Origin: an uncultured delta proteobacterium
GTDB taxonomy: Bacteria > Myxococcota_A > Polyangia > Polyangiales > Polyangiaceae
Direction: 5' to 3'
DNA: 59,199 bases
NCBI GenBank assembly: GCA_903892415.1
Contig: CAITIQ010000384.1
Span: 1-59,199 of the forward strand
Part shown: one piece after another, positions 1 to 11,041 of the stretch
How the letters are laid out: each line of letters opens with the position of its first letter
How positions within the stretch are numbered: the stretch's first letter is position 1
Program-made: the position numbers and the translations under genes
The notes under the pieces: model-generated
The model's input: the letters and a program-made list of their open reading frames with translations, nothing else
Told to the model about the DNA's origin: nothing
Databases searched by the model: none

Positions 1-1256
1 AGATCCTGGGCGGCCTCTGGCGTAAGCGCCAGCGTGCCGCTGCCTCCTGCAGACGCCGCGGTTTCCGGCTCGAAGTCGAAAGAGTGCGGTTTTGGAGCGG
101 GTCCGGCTTGGTTGGCGAACACGTTGGTGGACGATTCGTGCTCCGGCGTGCGAAACGCGACGGGTTTGGCTGGCTGCACCGCCATCGCTGCGGGGTTCAC
201 CCGTTCGGTTTGGGGGGGCAGTAGATCCCCGATCGAATCGACGGAGAACACGCGAGTAGCAGCTGGGGCGCTCGGTACTGCCGAGTCACTGAGATTGGCC
301 GAGGCCCGCGAAAGATCCAGCGCTTGGCCGCCCAGCTCTACGCCTGCCACGACCAAACATTGTTCGGGCTTCACGTTTGCTGGAAATGGCATGGTCGCGC
401 GCCAAACGGCGCTCACCCGCATGCGATCGGTGTCGATGGAGAGCGTGTCGAGTTTGAACTCGAGCGCGCTGCCGTCCCCAGCGCCCTCGTAGAACCGACC
501 AACGCCACGAGCCTGAGGTAGCTGCGAGGCGAACTGTGGTTTGCCTTCCACGAGGTTCTGCAAATAGAGGTGCTCACCGCCTCGTAGCGAGGTTGCCTGT
601 TGGTCCTCTGTTGCTCCGAGGAAGAAGCCCCACGAAAGATCGTTGGGCATATCCACGCGAGGCCCGCATAAGTCGGTCCCTTTGGCTGCTCCCGACTGGC
701 CGATGAAGCGGCTGCGCATCGGCCACGCACGGGGGACCGGGGCAAAAGCGATGGCTGCGGCGGCGTCCTCGGGGTCGTAGAGATTCGGCGCCATTCCGCT
801 GCCCTTGTTGACGCCGACGGGATTGCGCAGCGGATCGAAACAGGCCCTCTGCCACGTGAGCGGCATTTTGCGGAAGGGCTTCGGCTCGCCAGCGCCGATG
901 CGATCACCGACCACTCGCACGGATTTGTCCACCAGCACCTGAGCCTGAGAACGTACACAGAGCCTGACGACCAGGTGCGTGGTCGGTGTCGGCGAGTTGG
1001 CGTGACCGACGACATGCACCTCGGCGCGCGGCTTGTGGGGGACGAAATCCACGTCTTCGATCAGCGCGCCGTCGTCGGTGACCCGCTCCCAAATGACGAG
1101 CTTCTCCGGTGCTATAAGGCCCATCACCCCTTCTGTGAGGGCGAAGGTGGCCTTGATGGCGACGGTGAGTGTGGTCCGACCGACGTGGGTCCACAACATC
1201 GTGCCGCCGACAGCAGCCGTCACGGTCTCGATCGGTATGGCCCAGGGCGTTGTCAC
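1..1256 (-). CDS. DUF2169 domain protein, type VI secretion-associated (3' end cut by window edge)
   Basis: I translated this frame by hand: about 418 residues are open from a GTG at 1256 to the window edge with no stop. The protein begins MTTPWAIPIETVTAAVGGTM. Further in it carries the features of the DUF2169 family: an early block ending in TTLTVAIKATFAL, an EVHVVGHA stretch, and a central WQRACFDP and FNxAP-like region. In known genomes DUF2169 proteins sit in type VI secretion loci, often beside VgrG and PAAR/pentapeptide effectors; their biochemical role is unsettled. An in-frame TAG about ten codons upstream limits the start, and no strong ribosome-binding site is visible. It lies 68 bases downstream of the CorC-like gene on the same strand. 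Any T6SS partners would be to the left of the window, so the T6SS link is by family only. Confidence 0.78.
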   Translation of the reverse strand, partial: MTTPWAIPIETVTAAVGGTMLWTHVGRTTLTVAIKATFALTEGVMGLIAPEKLVIWERVTDDGALIEDVDFVPHKPRAEVHVVGHANSPTPTTHLVVRLCVRSQAQVLVDKSVRVVGDRIGAGEPKPFRKMPLTWQRACFDPLRNPVGVNKGSGMAPNLYDPEDAAAAIAFAPVPRAWPMRSRFIGQSGAAKGTDLCGPRVDMPNDLSWGFFLGATEDQQATSLRGGEHLYLQNLVEGKPQFASQLPQARGVGRFYEGAGDGSALEFKLDTLSIDTDRMRVSAVWRATMPFPANVKPEQCLVVAGVELGGQALDLSRASANLSDSAVPSAPAATRVFSVDSIGDLLPPQTERVNPAAMAVQPAKPVAFRTPEHESSTNVFANQAGPAPKPHSFDFEPETAASAGGSGTLALTPEAAQD

Positions 1257-1324
1257 GTTGAGAGAGGGTACTTCCGGGCACGCCTAATGAGTAGCCCTGC
1301 GTGCGTGCAGAAACAGAATACGAG

Positions 1325-2590
1325 TCATTCGCGGCGAGCCACGATGCGCACGCGCTTTACTTGGCGGGGCGAGGCGGCGGTGACTTCTAGTTCAGTACCG
1401 TCGGGGGTTTGAAAGCGTTGGCCGGGCTTGGGAATACGCCCAGCGAGCTCGAGACAGAGGCCGGCGATGGTCGTAAAACCCTCGCTTTCAGGGAGTTCGA
1501 GCTCGAGCTCCCGATTCACGTCGCGCACCGGGACGTCGCCCATGACCACGACCGAGCCGTCCACCTCGTGATAAAAAGGCTCCGGACTCGCTTCTTCGTG
1601 TTCGCTGGCGATCTCGCCGACCAGCTCCTCGACCAAGTCCTCGATCGTGATGATGCCGCTCGTCGCACCAGCTTCGTCGATCACGATGGCCAGCTGAATG
1701 CGTCGCTTGCGCATCTCGCTGAGCAAATCGGCCGCGGGCATGCTTTCACTCACTTTGAAGGCCGGGCGAATAGCGTCCTCCAGCACGAGCAGCTGCTTCT
1801 CGACCAGCAGCGCTAGCAAGTCCCGAATGGTCACGTAGCCGACGACGTTGTCGATCACCTCGTCATAGACGGGCATCCGCGTCTTGCCGTGCTCCATCAC
1901 CAGTTCTTTGAGCCGCAGATGGGAGGCGTTGCGTGGGATCCCGATCACCCGCTGACGTGGCACCATCACGTGGACCGCCTGCAGATCGGCGAAGTCAAAA
2001 GCTCGGGAAGCGATCTCGCCAGCCTGACGATCCACAGCGCCTGCTTCGGTTGCCTCGTCCACCAGCTGCTGGATCTCGCCGGGCGACAAGCGCGACTCGG
2101 CGAAGTTGGTGCGGTCACCGAAGAGTCGCAAGATGACGTTGCTGCTGAGGGTCAAGAACCACACCAGCGGTCTGGCGACGAAGGAGAGCATCAGCAGCGG
2201 CCGCGAGATCAACAGCGCGTAACGCTCGCCGGAGCGAAGGGCCAGCGACTTGGGAACCAGCTCGCCGATCACCAAGGAGAGAAAGGAGATCGTCCCGATC
2301 ACCAAGCCGAGCGAAAGCTGCTCCGCGTTGCTCTTGAGCAGCTCTACGCGCGCGATCACCGGCACTAGCTCATCGGCGATCGCCGCACCGCCGAACGCAC
2401 CCGCCGACGAGCCGATGATGGTGATGCCGATCTGCACGGTCGCTAGAAAGGCCTCAGGGTCTTTGCGTAGCTTCTTGAGCGCGACGGCGCTCTTCCGCCC
2501 TTCCTCGAGTAGCTTCTGCAGGCGCGTTTTGCGCACAGAAACCACGGCGATCTCCGAGCCGGCGAGTGCACCATTCACCAGAATGAGCAC
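1325..2590 (-). CDS. CNNM/CorC (HlyC) family membrane protein with CBS pair
   Basis: This is an integral membrane protein of the CNNM/CorC family, whose members are linked to magnesium and cobalt transport or resistance. In order it shows a DUF21 transmembrane region (about residues 1-190, with helices near 52-75, 92-115 and 127-150), a linker ending in VHVMVPRQRV, a CBS-domain pair (about 205-325) with the GYVTIRDLL and GIITIEDLVEELVGEI signatures, and a C-terminal CorC_HlyC domain (about 335-415). The annotated start is a GTG placed very close to the first helix (LILVNGALAGSEIAVVS). Family members usually begin about ten residues earlier. Upstream in-frame codons read EIKILAELLVIFV after a TGA, so a non-standard start there is possible. 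It follows the BolA gene by 58 bases on the same strand and probably shares its transcript. Confidence 0.88.
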   Translation of the reverse strand: MLILVNGALAGSEIAVVSVRKTRLQKLLEEGRKSAVALKKLRKDPEAFLATVQIGITIIGSSAGAFGGAAIADELVPVIARVELLKSNAEQLSLGLVIGTISFLSLVIGELVPKSLALRSGERYALLISRPLLMLSFVARPLVWFLTLSSNVILRLFGDRTNFAESRLSPGEIQQLVDEATEAGAVDRQAGEIASRAFDFADLQAVHVMVPRQRVIGIPRNASHLRLKELVMEHGKTRMPVYDEVIDNVVGYVTIRDLLALLVEKQLLVLEDAIRPAFKVSESMPAADLLSEMRKRRIQLAIVIDEAGATSGIITIEDLVEELVGEIASEHEEASPEPFYHEVDGSVVVMGDVPVRDVNRELELELPESEGFTTIAGLCLELAGRIPKPGQRFQTPDGTELEVTAASPRQVKRVRIVARRE

Positions 2591-2648
2591 GAAGATGACG
2601 AGCAGCTCAGCGAGAATCTTGATCTCCGATCAATCGACAGGGCAACAG

Positions 2649-2912
2649 TTATGGCGCAGGAACGCGCGTTTTCAAGCTGTCGACTGCGTGCACCGGCGCT
2701 TGGTCACCGGCCATCAGGTGCTTGATTGCGCCGAGCACCAGCCGTTGGCTCTCCAACATGCTCTTGCCCGCAAAAACTGGCGAGGTCACGTCGAGGCGGT
2801 AATGACCGCCAGAGCCTTCGACGGCGACGATTGCATCGGGAATCTTTTCGAGCACGGCGGCCTTGACTGCGTCGTCGATCGAACCCTTGAAGGTCGTGAG
2901 GTGGCGAGACAT
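2649..2912 (-). CDS. BolA family protein
   Basis: An 87-residue protein with the size and signature of the BolA/IbaG family. The central GSGGHYRLDVTSPVFAGKS block, the following QRLVLGAIKHLM helix and the C-terminal HAVDSLKTR are the parts most conserved in the family. BolA proteins partner with monothiol glutaredoxins in iron-sulfur cluster trafficking, and some bind DNA. No glutaredoxin gene is visible nearby. The start ATG at 2912 faces the gcvP start at 3037 across a 124-base divergent intergenic region, which must carry both promoters. It appears to be the first gene of a minus-strand unit with the CorC-like gene. Confidence 0.9.
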   Translation of the reverse strand: MSRHLTTFKGSIDDAVKAAVLEKIPDAIVAVEGSGGHYRLDVTSPVFAGKSMLESQRLVLGAIKHLMAGDQAPVHAVDSLKTRVPAP

Positions 2913-3036
2913 TGGCTGATTCTGTCAAACTCGAGGCGCCTTGGGAACGTATGCGCGCTTCGGGCGAATCAAGCCGCAAGAGCTTCTCGTCGCGAGGCGA
3001 TTGGATTAGAGCCCGGAGCAGCGTCTGGAGGAATTC

Positions 3037-5925
<2,889 letters not shown>

Positions 5926-5931
5926 AAGCCG

Positions 5932-6348
5932 TCAATCTGGGAAGAAGCAAACCCCGAGGCTGTCCGAAGTGATGGCGTCGGGTTCCTCCACGCAGGTGAG
6001 GCCGTTGGGGCAGTCGTCGTTGTCCTTGCAGTTGACGAGGCAAACCGGCGTTCCAACGGCCACACAGCTTTGGCCCAGTTCGCAGGCGTTGTCCGGAAGG
6101 GTGCAGTCGAAGGCTGTGCAGATCAACGCCTCCGGAATCTCCTCGGACTTGAACGTCGCGCACTCCGCGGGGCACTCCTCAGTGCTCGCGATCACGGTGA
6201 ATTCACAATCTCCTGCGCAACCCATGCCGAGCACGGAGAGCAAGGCTGCGGCAAGGACTTGCGCCAAGTTTGACCGCCCCAGGAGGCTTGGGCCTTTGTC
6301 ACAGAGGGCTCGCGTCATTCTGTCCAGGGCGTGCATCGGCTGATTCAT
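5932..6348 (-). CDS. Small Cys-rich putative lipoprotein
   Basis: About 138 residues, not recognised as a known family. A hydrophobic segment (AQVLAAALLSVL, about residues 29-40) ends in GMGC, a weak lipobox with Cys44. The mature part is Cys-rich with paired cysteines (CAGDC, ECPAEC, CLVNCKDNDDCPNGLTC). The last of these resembles the DxCPxGxxC blocks common in secreted myxobacterial proteins. I chose the ATG at 6348 because it overlaps the helicase stop as ATGA, which suggests translational coupling. A longer reading frame reaches 6405 but would lie inside the helicase gene. The long N-region before the hydrophobic stretch is unusual, and the ATG at 6318 (MTRALC) is an alternative start. 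Confidence 0.6.
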   Translation of the reverse strand: MNQPMHALDRMTRALCDKGPSLLGRSNLAQVLAAALLSVLGMGCAGDCEFTVIASTEECPAECATFKSEEIPEALICTAFDCTLPDNACELGQSCVAVGTPVCLVNCKDNDDCPNGLTCVEEPDAITSDSLGVCFFPD

Positions 6349-8618
6349 ATCAGGTCCCTGCGAGCCAGAATATCCCGCAAAGCACTGGCTTCGCGTCGCG
6401 AACAACCGATGATTCGGGCGATGCGCAGATCCGCGTCCTCCTCCTCGAGCTCGCTGGCGGTGCGTTCGAGGATGTCAGCGCGGACGGCCCGTGAGCCGAT
6501 GACCGGGTAGCCAAGAGTCCAATAAAGGGACGGGGCTCGCTGCGGGTCCACCTGGACCGAGACTTCCTTGCCCGTTGGCCAGTGATACCGCTCGTGCTGA
6601 GCGCGGGTAGGAACTTGATGGAAGGCGCGCGTCAGGAGCAACCGCGTAGCGACGGCGCGTGGGCGCAACAGCGCCGATGAAAACACCGAGAAGCGGCCGA
6701 GGGTCAGACCGATCCGTTTCATCGCTGCTCTGTCGGCGTCGGTCAGGTGATTGCGGTGCTCCATGGTGGCGGCTGCGTCGGCTGTGCCGAGGCCCATCTG
6801 CACGAGGTAGAGCAGGCCCCGGAGCGCTGGACTCAGCGCCGGTGAGGGCTGCAGCGGGCGCAAAAGCTCGAGCGTCCAATCTTTCGCAAAGGCGACGAGC
6901 CTGCGGTGCGCCTGAAGCCGAGCCCCACTGGCAACCTCGAGCAACACCACCACCTCGGGCGACGTGATGTCCCGCCCTTTGCTGAGCCGACCCACCGCGG
7001 TCTCACGCCAAACGATGCGGCCGAGCTCATCCACCTCGAACTGCTGTTGGTCCGCTTCGAGCATGCCTTCGAACGAGAAGCCGACTTCAGCCTGCGGTTG
7101 CTCGGGCTTCAATAGCGCTGCGAGCTTTGCGAACGGTGAACCCGCCGCTTGTTCACGCGCTTTGCTCGAGTTGGTTGGGCGCGGAGCCGGCCTTTCGGCT
7201 GAAACGAAGCGCGCTATCACCGCGCGGTGAAGCGCATCACTCAGCCGATCCTCGACCGCGCGCGCTTCTTGCTCCAGCCCAGCCCGCGGATCGACCCAAT
7301 CCGCTTGGTTGGCCACGTAGTTCCACAACCGAACGTCGGCGATGCGATCGAGCAGGGTCTCAGGGTCATCCGCGGTAAAGTCGGAGATGGCTCGCAGCCG
7401 AGTGCGCACCCAACTCGGGTCCAGCGTGTGATTTTCGTAGAGGCCGAGAAAGATGCTCTCCAGTTGGGCTGCGTGTTCGGCGAACAGCAGCTGGCGGTAG
7501 TCGGGGATGGTCGCAACTTGCCACAGCAGCTGCACTTGCTCTGGCGTCTCGAGGCGCCGAGCGATCTCCTCCTTGGAGGACAAATGCTCGAACACTAGCT
7601 CGTCCATCGCGTTGCGCGTGCGGCGAAGGCGGTCACTCGGCGCGGCTAGGCGCAACGAGGTCAAGAGCGCGAGGGGTGAGCTGAAGTCGAGCGTAGAGTT
7701 GCGATAGAAGGCGCTCTCGAGGCGAGGAAAGCTGTGTTGTTCGACCCTGCGCGCAAGCTCTCTTGGGAACCCGGAGAGCGGCGTCAGGACGCCGAAGGTC
7801 CCGTTCTTGGTGTAGCGCCCCGCGCGCCCAGCGATCTGCGCGAGCTCCGACGCTTCGAGCGCACGTTCGACCTTGCCATCAAACTTGCGCAGGTCGGCGA
7901 AGGCGACGTGGTCGATGTCGAGGTTGAGCCCCATGCCGATGGCGTCGGTGGCCACCACGAAGTCGACCTCGCCAGCTTCGTACATTGCGACCTGCGCGTT
8001 GCGTGTCCGCGGCGACATCGCGCCGATCACCACCGCAGCTCCGCCACGCAGCGCTCGCAGCGCTCGCGCCAGCTCGAACACGCGCGGCAAGCTGAAGGTG
8101 ATCACCGCGCTACGTCGCGGGATCGAGCGCAGGCTCAGCGGCTTCTGTGCCGACAATACCGACATGCGCGGACTCTGGGTGACCGCCAGACCCGGCAACA
8201 ATTCGCGCAGCAAAGGTCGAGCCGTGTCTGCGCCGAGGAACCATGTGGTCTTGGTCCCGCGAGCGTGCAGAACGCGGTCGGTGAAGATGTGGCCACGCTC
8301 CGAATTGGCGATCAACTGGACCTCGTCGATCGCGACGAACTCGGTTGACTGATGCACGGGCATGGCCTCGACCGTCGAGATCCAGTAGCGGGGATTCGCT
8401 GGAACTCGCTTCTCCTCGCCGGTGATCAGCGCAACTTGACTCTCGCCCACGCGTACGGAGATGCGGTCGTAGACCTCGCGTGCGAGCAGCCGCAGCGGCA
8501 AGCCGAACATGCCCGATTCGCACTCGAGCATGCGTTCGATGGCTCGATGAGTCTTGCCAGTGTTGGTCGGACCAAGCACGGCGACGAGAGAGCTGCGTGG
8601 GGAATCGTCGCTAGGCAT
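6345..8618 (-). CDS. SUV3-like DEAD/DExH-box RNA helicase
   Basis: A 757-residue superfamily 2 helicase resembling mitochondrial SUV3. Walker A is GPTNTGKT (about 16-23), followed by the SUV3-like SGMFGLPLRLLAREVYDR. Motif II is IDEVQLI (DEVQ about 98-101), not DEAD. The second RecA domain has TDAIGMGLNLDIDHVAF and the QIAGRAGRY motif VI. SUV3 enzymes unwind RNA and work with exoribonucleases in RNA turnover; that this one does so is inference. The region after about residue 480 is long and Ala/Leu/Arg-rich with no domain I recognise. I prefer the ATG at 8618; a GTG at 8633 is also open. It is divergent from the FIST gene and coupled to the small lipoprotein downstream. Confidence 0.9.
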   Translation of the reverse strand: MPSDDSPRSSLVAVLGPTNTGKTHRAIERMLECESGMFGLPLRLLAREVYDRISVRVGESQVALITGEEKRVPANPRYWISTVEAMPVHQSTEFVAIDEVQLIANSERGHIFTDRVLHARGTKTTWFLGADTARPLLRELLPGLAVTQSPRMSVLSAQKPLSLRSIPRRSAVITFSLPRVFELARALRALRGGAAVVIGAMSPRTRNAQVAMYEAGEVDFVVATDAIGMGLNLDIDHVAFADLRKFDGKVERALEASELAQIAGRAGRYTKNGTFGVLTPLSGFPRELARRVEQHSFPRLESAFYRNSTLDFSSPLALLTSLRLAAPSDRLRRTRNAMDELVFEHLSSKEEIARRLETPEQVQLLWQVATIPDYRQLLFAEHAAQLESIFLGLYENHTLDPSWVRTRLRAISDFTADDPETLLDRIADVRLWNYVANQADWVDPRAGLEQEARAVEDRLSDALHRAVIARFVSAERPAPRPTNSSKAREQAAGSPFAKLAALLKPEQPQAEVGFSFEGMLEADQQQFEVDELGRIVWRETAVGRLSKGRDITSPEVVVLLEVASGARLQAHRRLVAFAKDWTLELLRPLQPSPALSPALRGLLYLVQMGLGTADAAATMEHRNHLTDADRAAMKRIGLTLGRFSVFSSALLRPRAVATRLLLTRAFHQVPTRAQHERYHWPTGKEVSVQVDPQRAPSLYWTLGYPVIGSRAVRADILERTASELEEEDADLRIARIIGCSRREASALRDILARRDLI

Positions 8619-8633
8619 GGTGAAGGCGCGCAC

Positions 8634-9881
8634 ATGGGAAACGGTGTGACTTCGGCTCCCACTTTAATGCATTCAGACCGCGCAAAGGGCTTGAGCTTGA
8701 GCGAGTTGGTGCCGTGTAATTGCTCGGTGACATCCATCGCCTCGTTGCGGGTCAATGCGAGTGAGCTGGGCCAGCTGGTAGCAGGTCTTCGAGAGCAGTT
8801 ACGGGGTGAGCCAAAGCTCGTATTAGCGATGGCTTCACCCGCAGTCCCGCTCAAGGAGGCGCTGGGCACGCTGAAGTCCGGGTTCCCCGATGCCGTCGTC
8901 GTTGGTGCGACCACGAGCGGCGAGTTCACCGAAGATGGCGACGGCACAGCGACTGTGGCTGTGTTCGCGCTCGCAGGGGACTACGCTGTGTTCGCTGGAG
9001 TAGGCGAAGGGCTCTCGGTCAATGCTGAGCAAGCCGTGCTCGCCGCGCTTGCTGGGCAACCAGCCGAGCTCGAGGGCTATCCGCATCGCACAGCCATTCT
9101 TTTGATCGACGCGCTCGCCGGATTTGGTGAAGAGGCGGCGCTGCTGTTGGCGACGTTCCTCGGCGATAGCCCGCTGGTTGGCGGAGCTGCTGGCGATGAT
9201 CTGGCGATGAAGAGCACGAGCGTGGGAACGGCCGATACGGTGGCTTCCGATGCTTTGATGGTCGCGACGATCTTCTCGCGCGCTCCGCTCGGTGTCGGCG
9301 TGAAGCACGGTCATCAGTCGCTCTCCCCACAAAGCTATCGCGTGACACGTGCCGACGGCCCGGTTGTGCTCGAGGTGGATGGGCGCCCTGCTTGGGACGT
9401 CTGGTTGGAGGCAGCAGGTCCTCGTGCTCGAGCCACCGGGCTCGACCCCGAAGGCAAACCCGGCGCGTTCTTGTTGCGCTTCGAAGCGGGGCTGCGCGTT
9501 GGGCATGAGTTCAAAGTGCGCGCGCCGCTCGCGCCCAAGCCCGGAGGCGGAATTCTCTTCGCCACGCCGGTGGATGAGGGCACTGTCTTTCAAATCATGG
9601 AGAGCGACGCTTCCGCTCAGGTGGAGAGCGCGTTGGAGGCGGCTCGTCTGGCCAAACAAGCCATGGGCGGCGGCGAGGTGGCCGGTGCACTCGTCTTCGA
9701 CTGCATTTGTCGCAAGCTGATCCTCGGAGATGACTACTCACCGATGGTGAAGCAGGTCTCCGACGCACTGGGTGGAGTGCGCTTGGCTGGCTTTGCGACG
9801 TACGGCGAAATTGCGATGAACTCGGGGGACATGAGCGGCTTTCACAACACCACAACCGTCGTCCTCACGTTCCCGAGCTAA
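8634..9881 (+). CDS. FIST (N and C) domain sensor-like protein
   Basis: About 415 residues. FIST domains are ligand-sensing modules usually linked to signal transduction. Here the protein is FIST_N (about 25-210) followed by FIST_C (about 220-400) with no attached kinase, receiver or GGDEF domain. Signatures seen are VVGATTSGEF, DSPLVGGAAGDDL, LGVGVKHG and, near the end, FDCICRKLILGDDY and GFATYGEI, which match the family. The ATG at 8634 has a GAAGG seven bases upstream; an in-frame ATG at 8667 is the alternative. The gene is divergent from the helicase and its stop overlaps the next start (TAATG), so the two products are probably made together. Ligand unknown. Confidence 0.85.
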   Translation: MGNGVTSAPTLMHSDRAKGLSLSELVPCNCSVTSIASLRVNASELGQLVAGLREQLRGEPKLVLAMASPAVPLKEALGTLKSGFPDAVVVGATTSGEFTEDGDGTATVAVFALAGDYAVFAGVGEGLSVNAEQAVLAALAGQPAELEGYPHRTAILLIDALAGFGEEAALLLATFLGDSPLVGGAAGDDLAMKSTSVGTADTVASDALMVATIFSRAPLGVGVKHGHQSLSPQSYRVTRADGPVVLEVDGRPAWDVWLEAAGPRARATGLDPEGKPGAFLLRFEAGLRVGHEFKVRAPLAPKPGGGILFATPVDEGTVFQIMESDASAQVESALEAARLAKQAMGGGEVAGALVFDCICRKLILGDDYSPMVKQVSDALGGVRLAGFATYGEIAMNSGDMSGFHNTTTVVLTFPS

Positions 9882-10396
9882 TGCCATCTACACCCTTCGC
9901 ACCCATCGTTGAGTTGCTCAAGAGTTCTCTCGGTGAAGGACCAGCGGAGTCGTTGGTGCTTCGCGAGGCAGCGCAAGCGAGGCTGAACAACATCAGCTCG
10001 CCCGCAGATGGCTTGCTGCTGCTGCGCAGAATCGAAGCGCTGGGTGGCGCTGCAGGTCTCGCCGCAAAGCTTGCGATTGGGAGGCTGCAACGGGGCGTGC
10101 CTTTTGCGTCCCTGTCCAACTCCGAGCAAGCGAGTCGTGCGACGGTTGCGCCCACGCCTGCGGTCAACGCGCGGCCGCCGGTGCAACTCACCGAAATAAT
10201 CGGGCAGCTCTCGCGCGCCATCGGCGATGAAAAAGCATCCGATGCTGTTTACCAAGCGATGGGAGAATTGCGCATCCCTGGGCCAACGCTGAGCGACCCC
10301 GATGTGATTCGGCTGTTGGAACTATTGGCGACGCGCGGCGGTGGCGTAGGGACCGTGGCGCGCTTCGCCAAAGTTCGCTTCATGCTCCAACGCTGA
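9881..10396 (+). CDS. Uncharacterised helical protein coupled to the FIST gene
   Basis: 171 residues, not recognised. The start shares one base with the FIST stop (TAATG), which indicates translational coupling. The protein looks like two helical halves joined by an Ala/Pro/Thr linker (about residues 85-100, ATVAPTPAVNARPPV). Each half has a similar arrangement of amphipathic helices: AQARLNNISSPADGLLLLRR in the first and AVYQAMGELRIPGPTLSD in the second. No cysteines, signal peptide or membrane helix are seen, so it is probably cytoplasmic. From context it could be an output or adaptor partner for the FIST protein; this is inference. It ends 19 bases before the stop of a convergent gene. Confidence 0.7.
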   Translation: MPSTPFAPIVELLKSSLGEGPAESLVLREAAQARLNNISSPADGLLLLRRIEALGGAAGLAAKLAIGRLQRGVPFASLSNSEQASRATVAPTPAVNARPPVQLTEIIGQLSRAIGDEKASDAVYQAMGELRIPGPTLSDPDVIRLLELLATRGGGVGTVARFAKVRFMLQR

Positions 10397-10415
10397 CCTT
10401 TGGCGGAAGCGTTGC

Positions 10416-10865
10416 TCAGGCTTTGGGTGCTTTGGGGGGAGTGCTCCGCGAGCGAACCACAGCCTCGGCAAGGTCTCGCTCGAACGACTGACGTTCGTGG
10501 TGGCCTTTGATCAAACCGCCCACCGCAAGACTCACGACTGTCAGTCCCATCTTGGTCAAGCGCGAGCGCACGAGCATGTGCTGGGCGGCAACCTTGTCCG
10601 CGTTGTCCCGCAGCCACGCGGTGCCGCCGTTGCGAATCTCAGGATCGTAGCCCTCGAGATCGTAGCAATCCACGAACAGATGAGCCTTCTCGCCTTGATG
10701 TTTGGCTTGGTTGCTGTGCCGCAGAATGTGCGGAGCGAACTCGGCGATCAGAAAACCCGTCTCCTTGAAAACCACGACGCCAGGAGCGGGATGCTTGATT
10801 CGCAGTTCCCCCCGCGGCGACGTCCAGCCCTCCTCCCCGGCCGGTAGGTCAAGTCGCGACAGCAT
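10416..10865 (-). CDS. Uncharacterised protein, possibly STAS/SpoIIAA-like
   Basis: 149 residues. I do not recognise a named family with certainty. The core reads as alternating strands and helices: GVVVFKETGFLIAEFAP, then AHLFVDCYDLEGYDPEIR, then QHMLVRSRLTKMGLTVVSLA. This order and the FVDCYDLEGYD strand recall SpoIIAA-like or STAS folds, which are often used as small regulatory or lipid-binding modules. A C-terminal glycine-containing hydrophobic stretch (GLTVVSLAVGGLIKG) could be a buried helix. There is no signal peptide. The ATG at 10865 is divergent from the FAD oxidoreductase across a 176-base region. Confidence 0.6.
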   Translation of the reverse strand: MLSRLDLPAGEEGWTSPRGELRIKHPAPGVVVFKETGFLIAEFAPHILRHSNQAKHQGEKAHLFVDCYDLEGYDPEIRNGGTAWLRDNADKVAAQHMLVRSRLTKMGLTVVSLAVGGLIKGHHERQSFERDLAEAVVRSRSTPPKAPKA

Positions 10866-11030
10866 CCGACAGTTATCGAAGCTCCTGGGTCAAATCGCAA
10901 GCACTTTTAAATGGTTGCGGGGGTTCAATGTGGGGCCGCTGTCGCTGAATGCCCACGTTGACGAAGGTCGAGACAATGCTCGAAACTTTATTCGAGTCTG
11001 GGGCGTCTCACCTTTTCACCAACATTTTCC

Positions 11031-11036
11031 AGGAGG
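11031..11036 (+). promoter_or_regulatory. Strong ribosome-binding site that fixes the oxidoreductase start
   Basis: AGGAGG lies five bases before the ATG at 11042. The reading frame is open back to 10949, but this perfect Shine-Dalgarno sequence and the Tat signal peptide that immediately follows the ATG make 11042 the clear start. Confidence 0.85.
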
Positions 11037-11041
11037 AACGA

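Noticed and set aside
2913..3036. Possible glycine riboswitch in front of gcvP
   Set aside because: The 124-base region lacks the conserved paired-aptamer core and the typical GAAGG/GGACAG-type elements, and it must also hold the BolA promoter.
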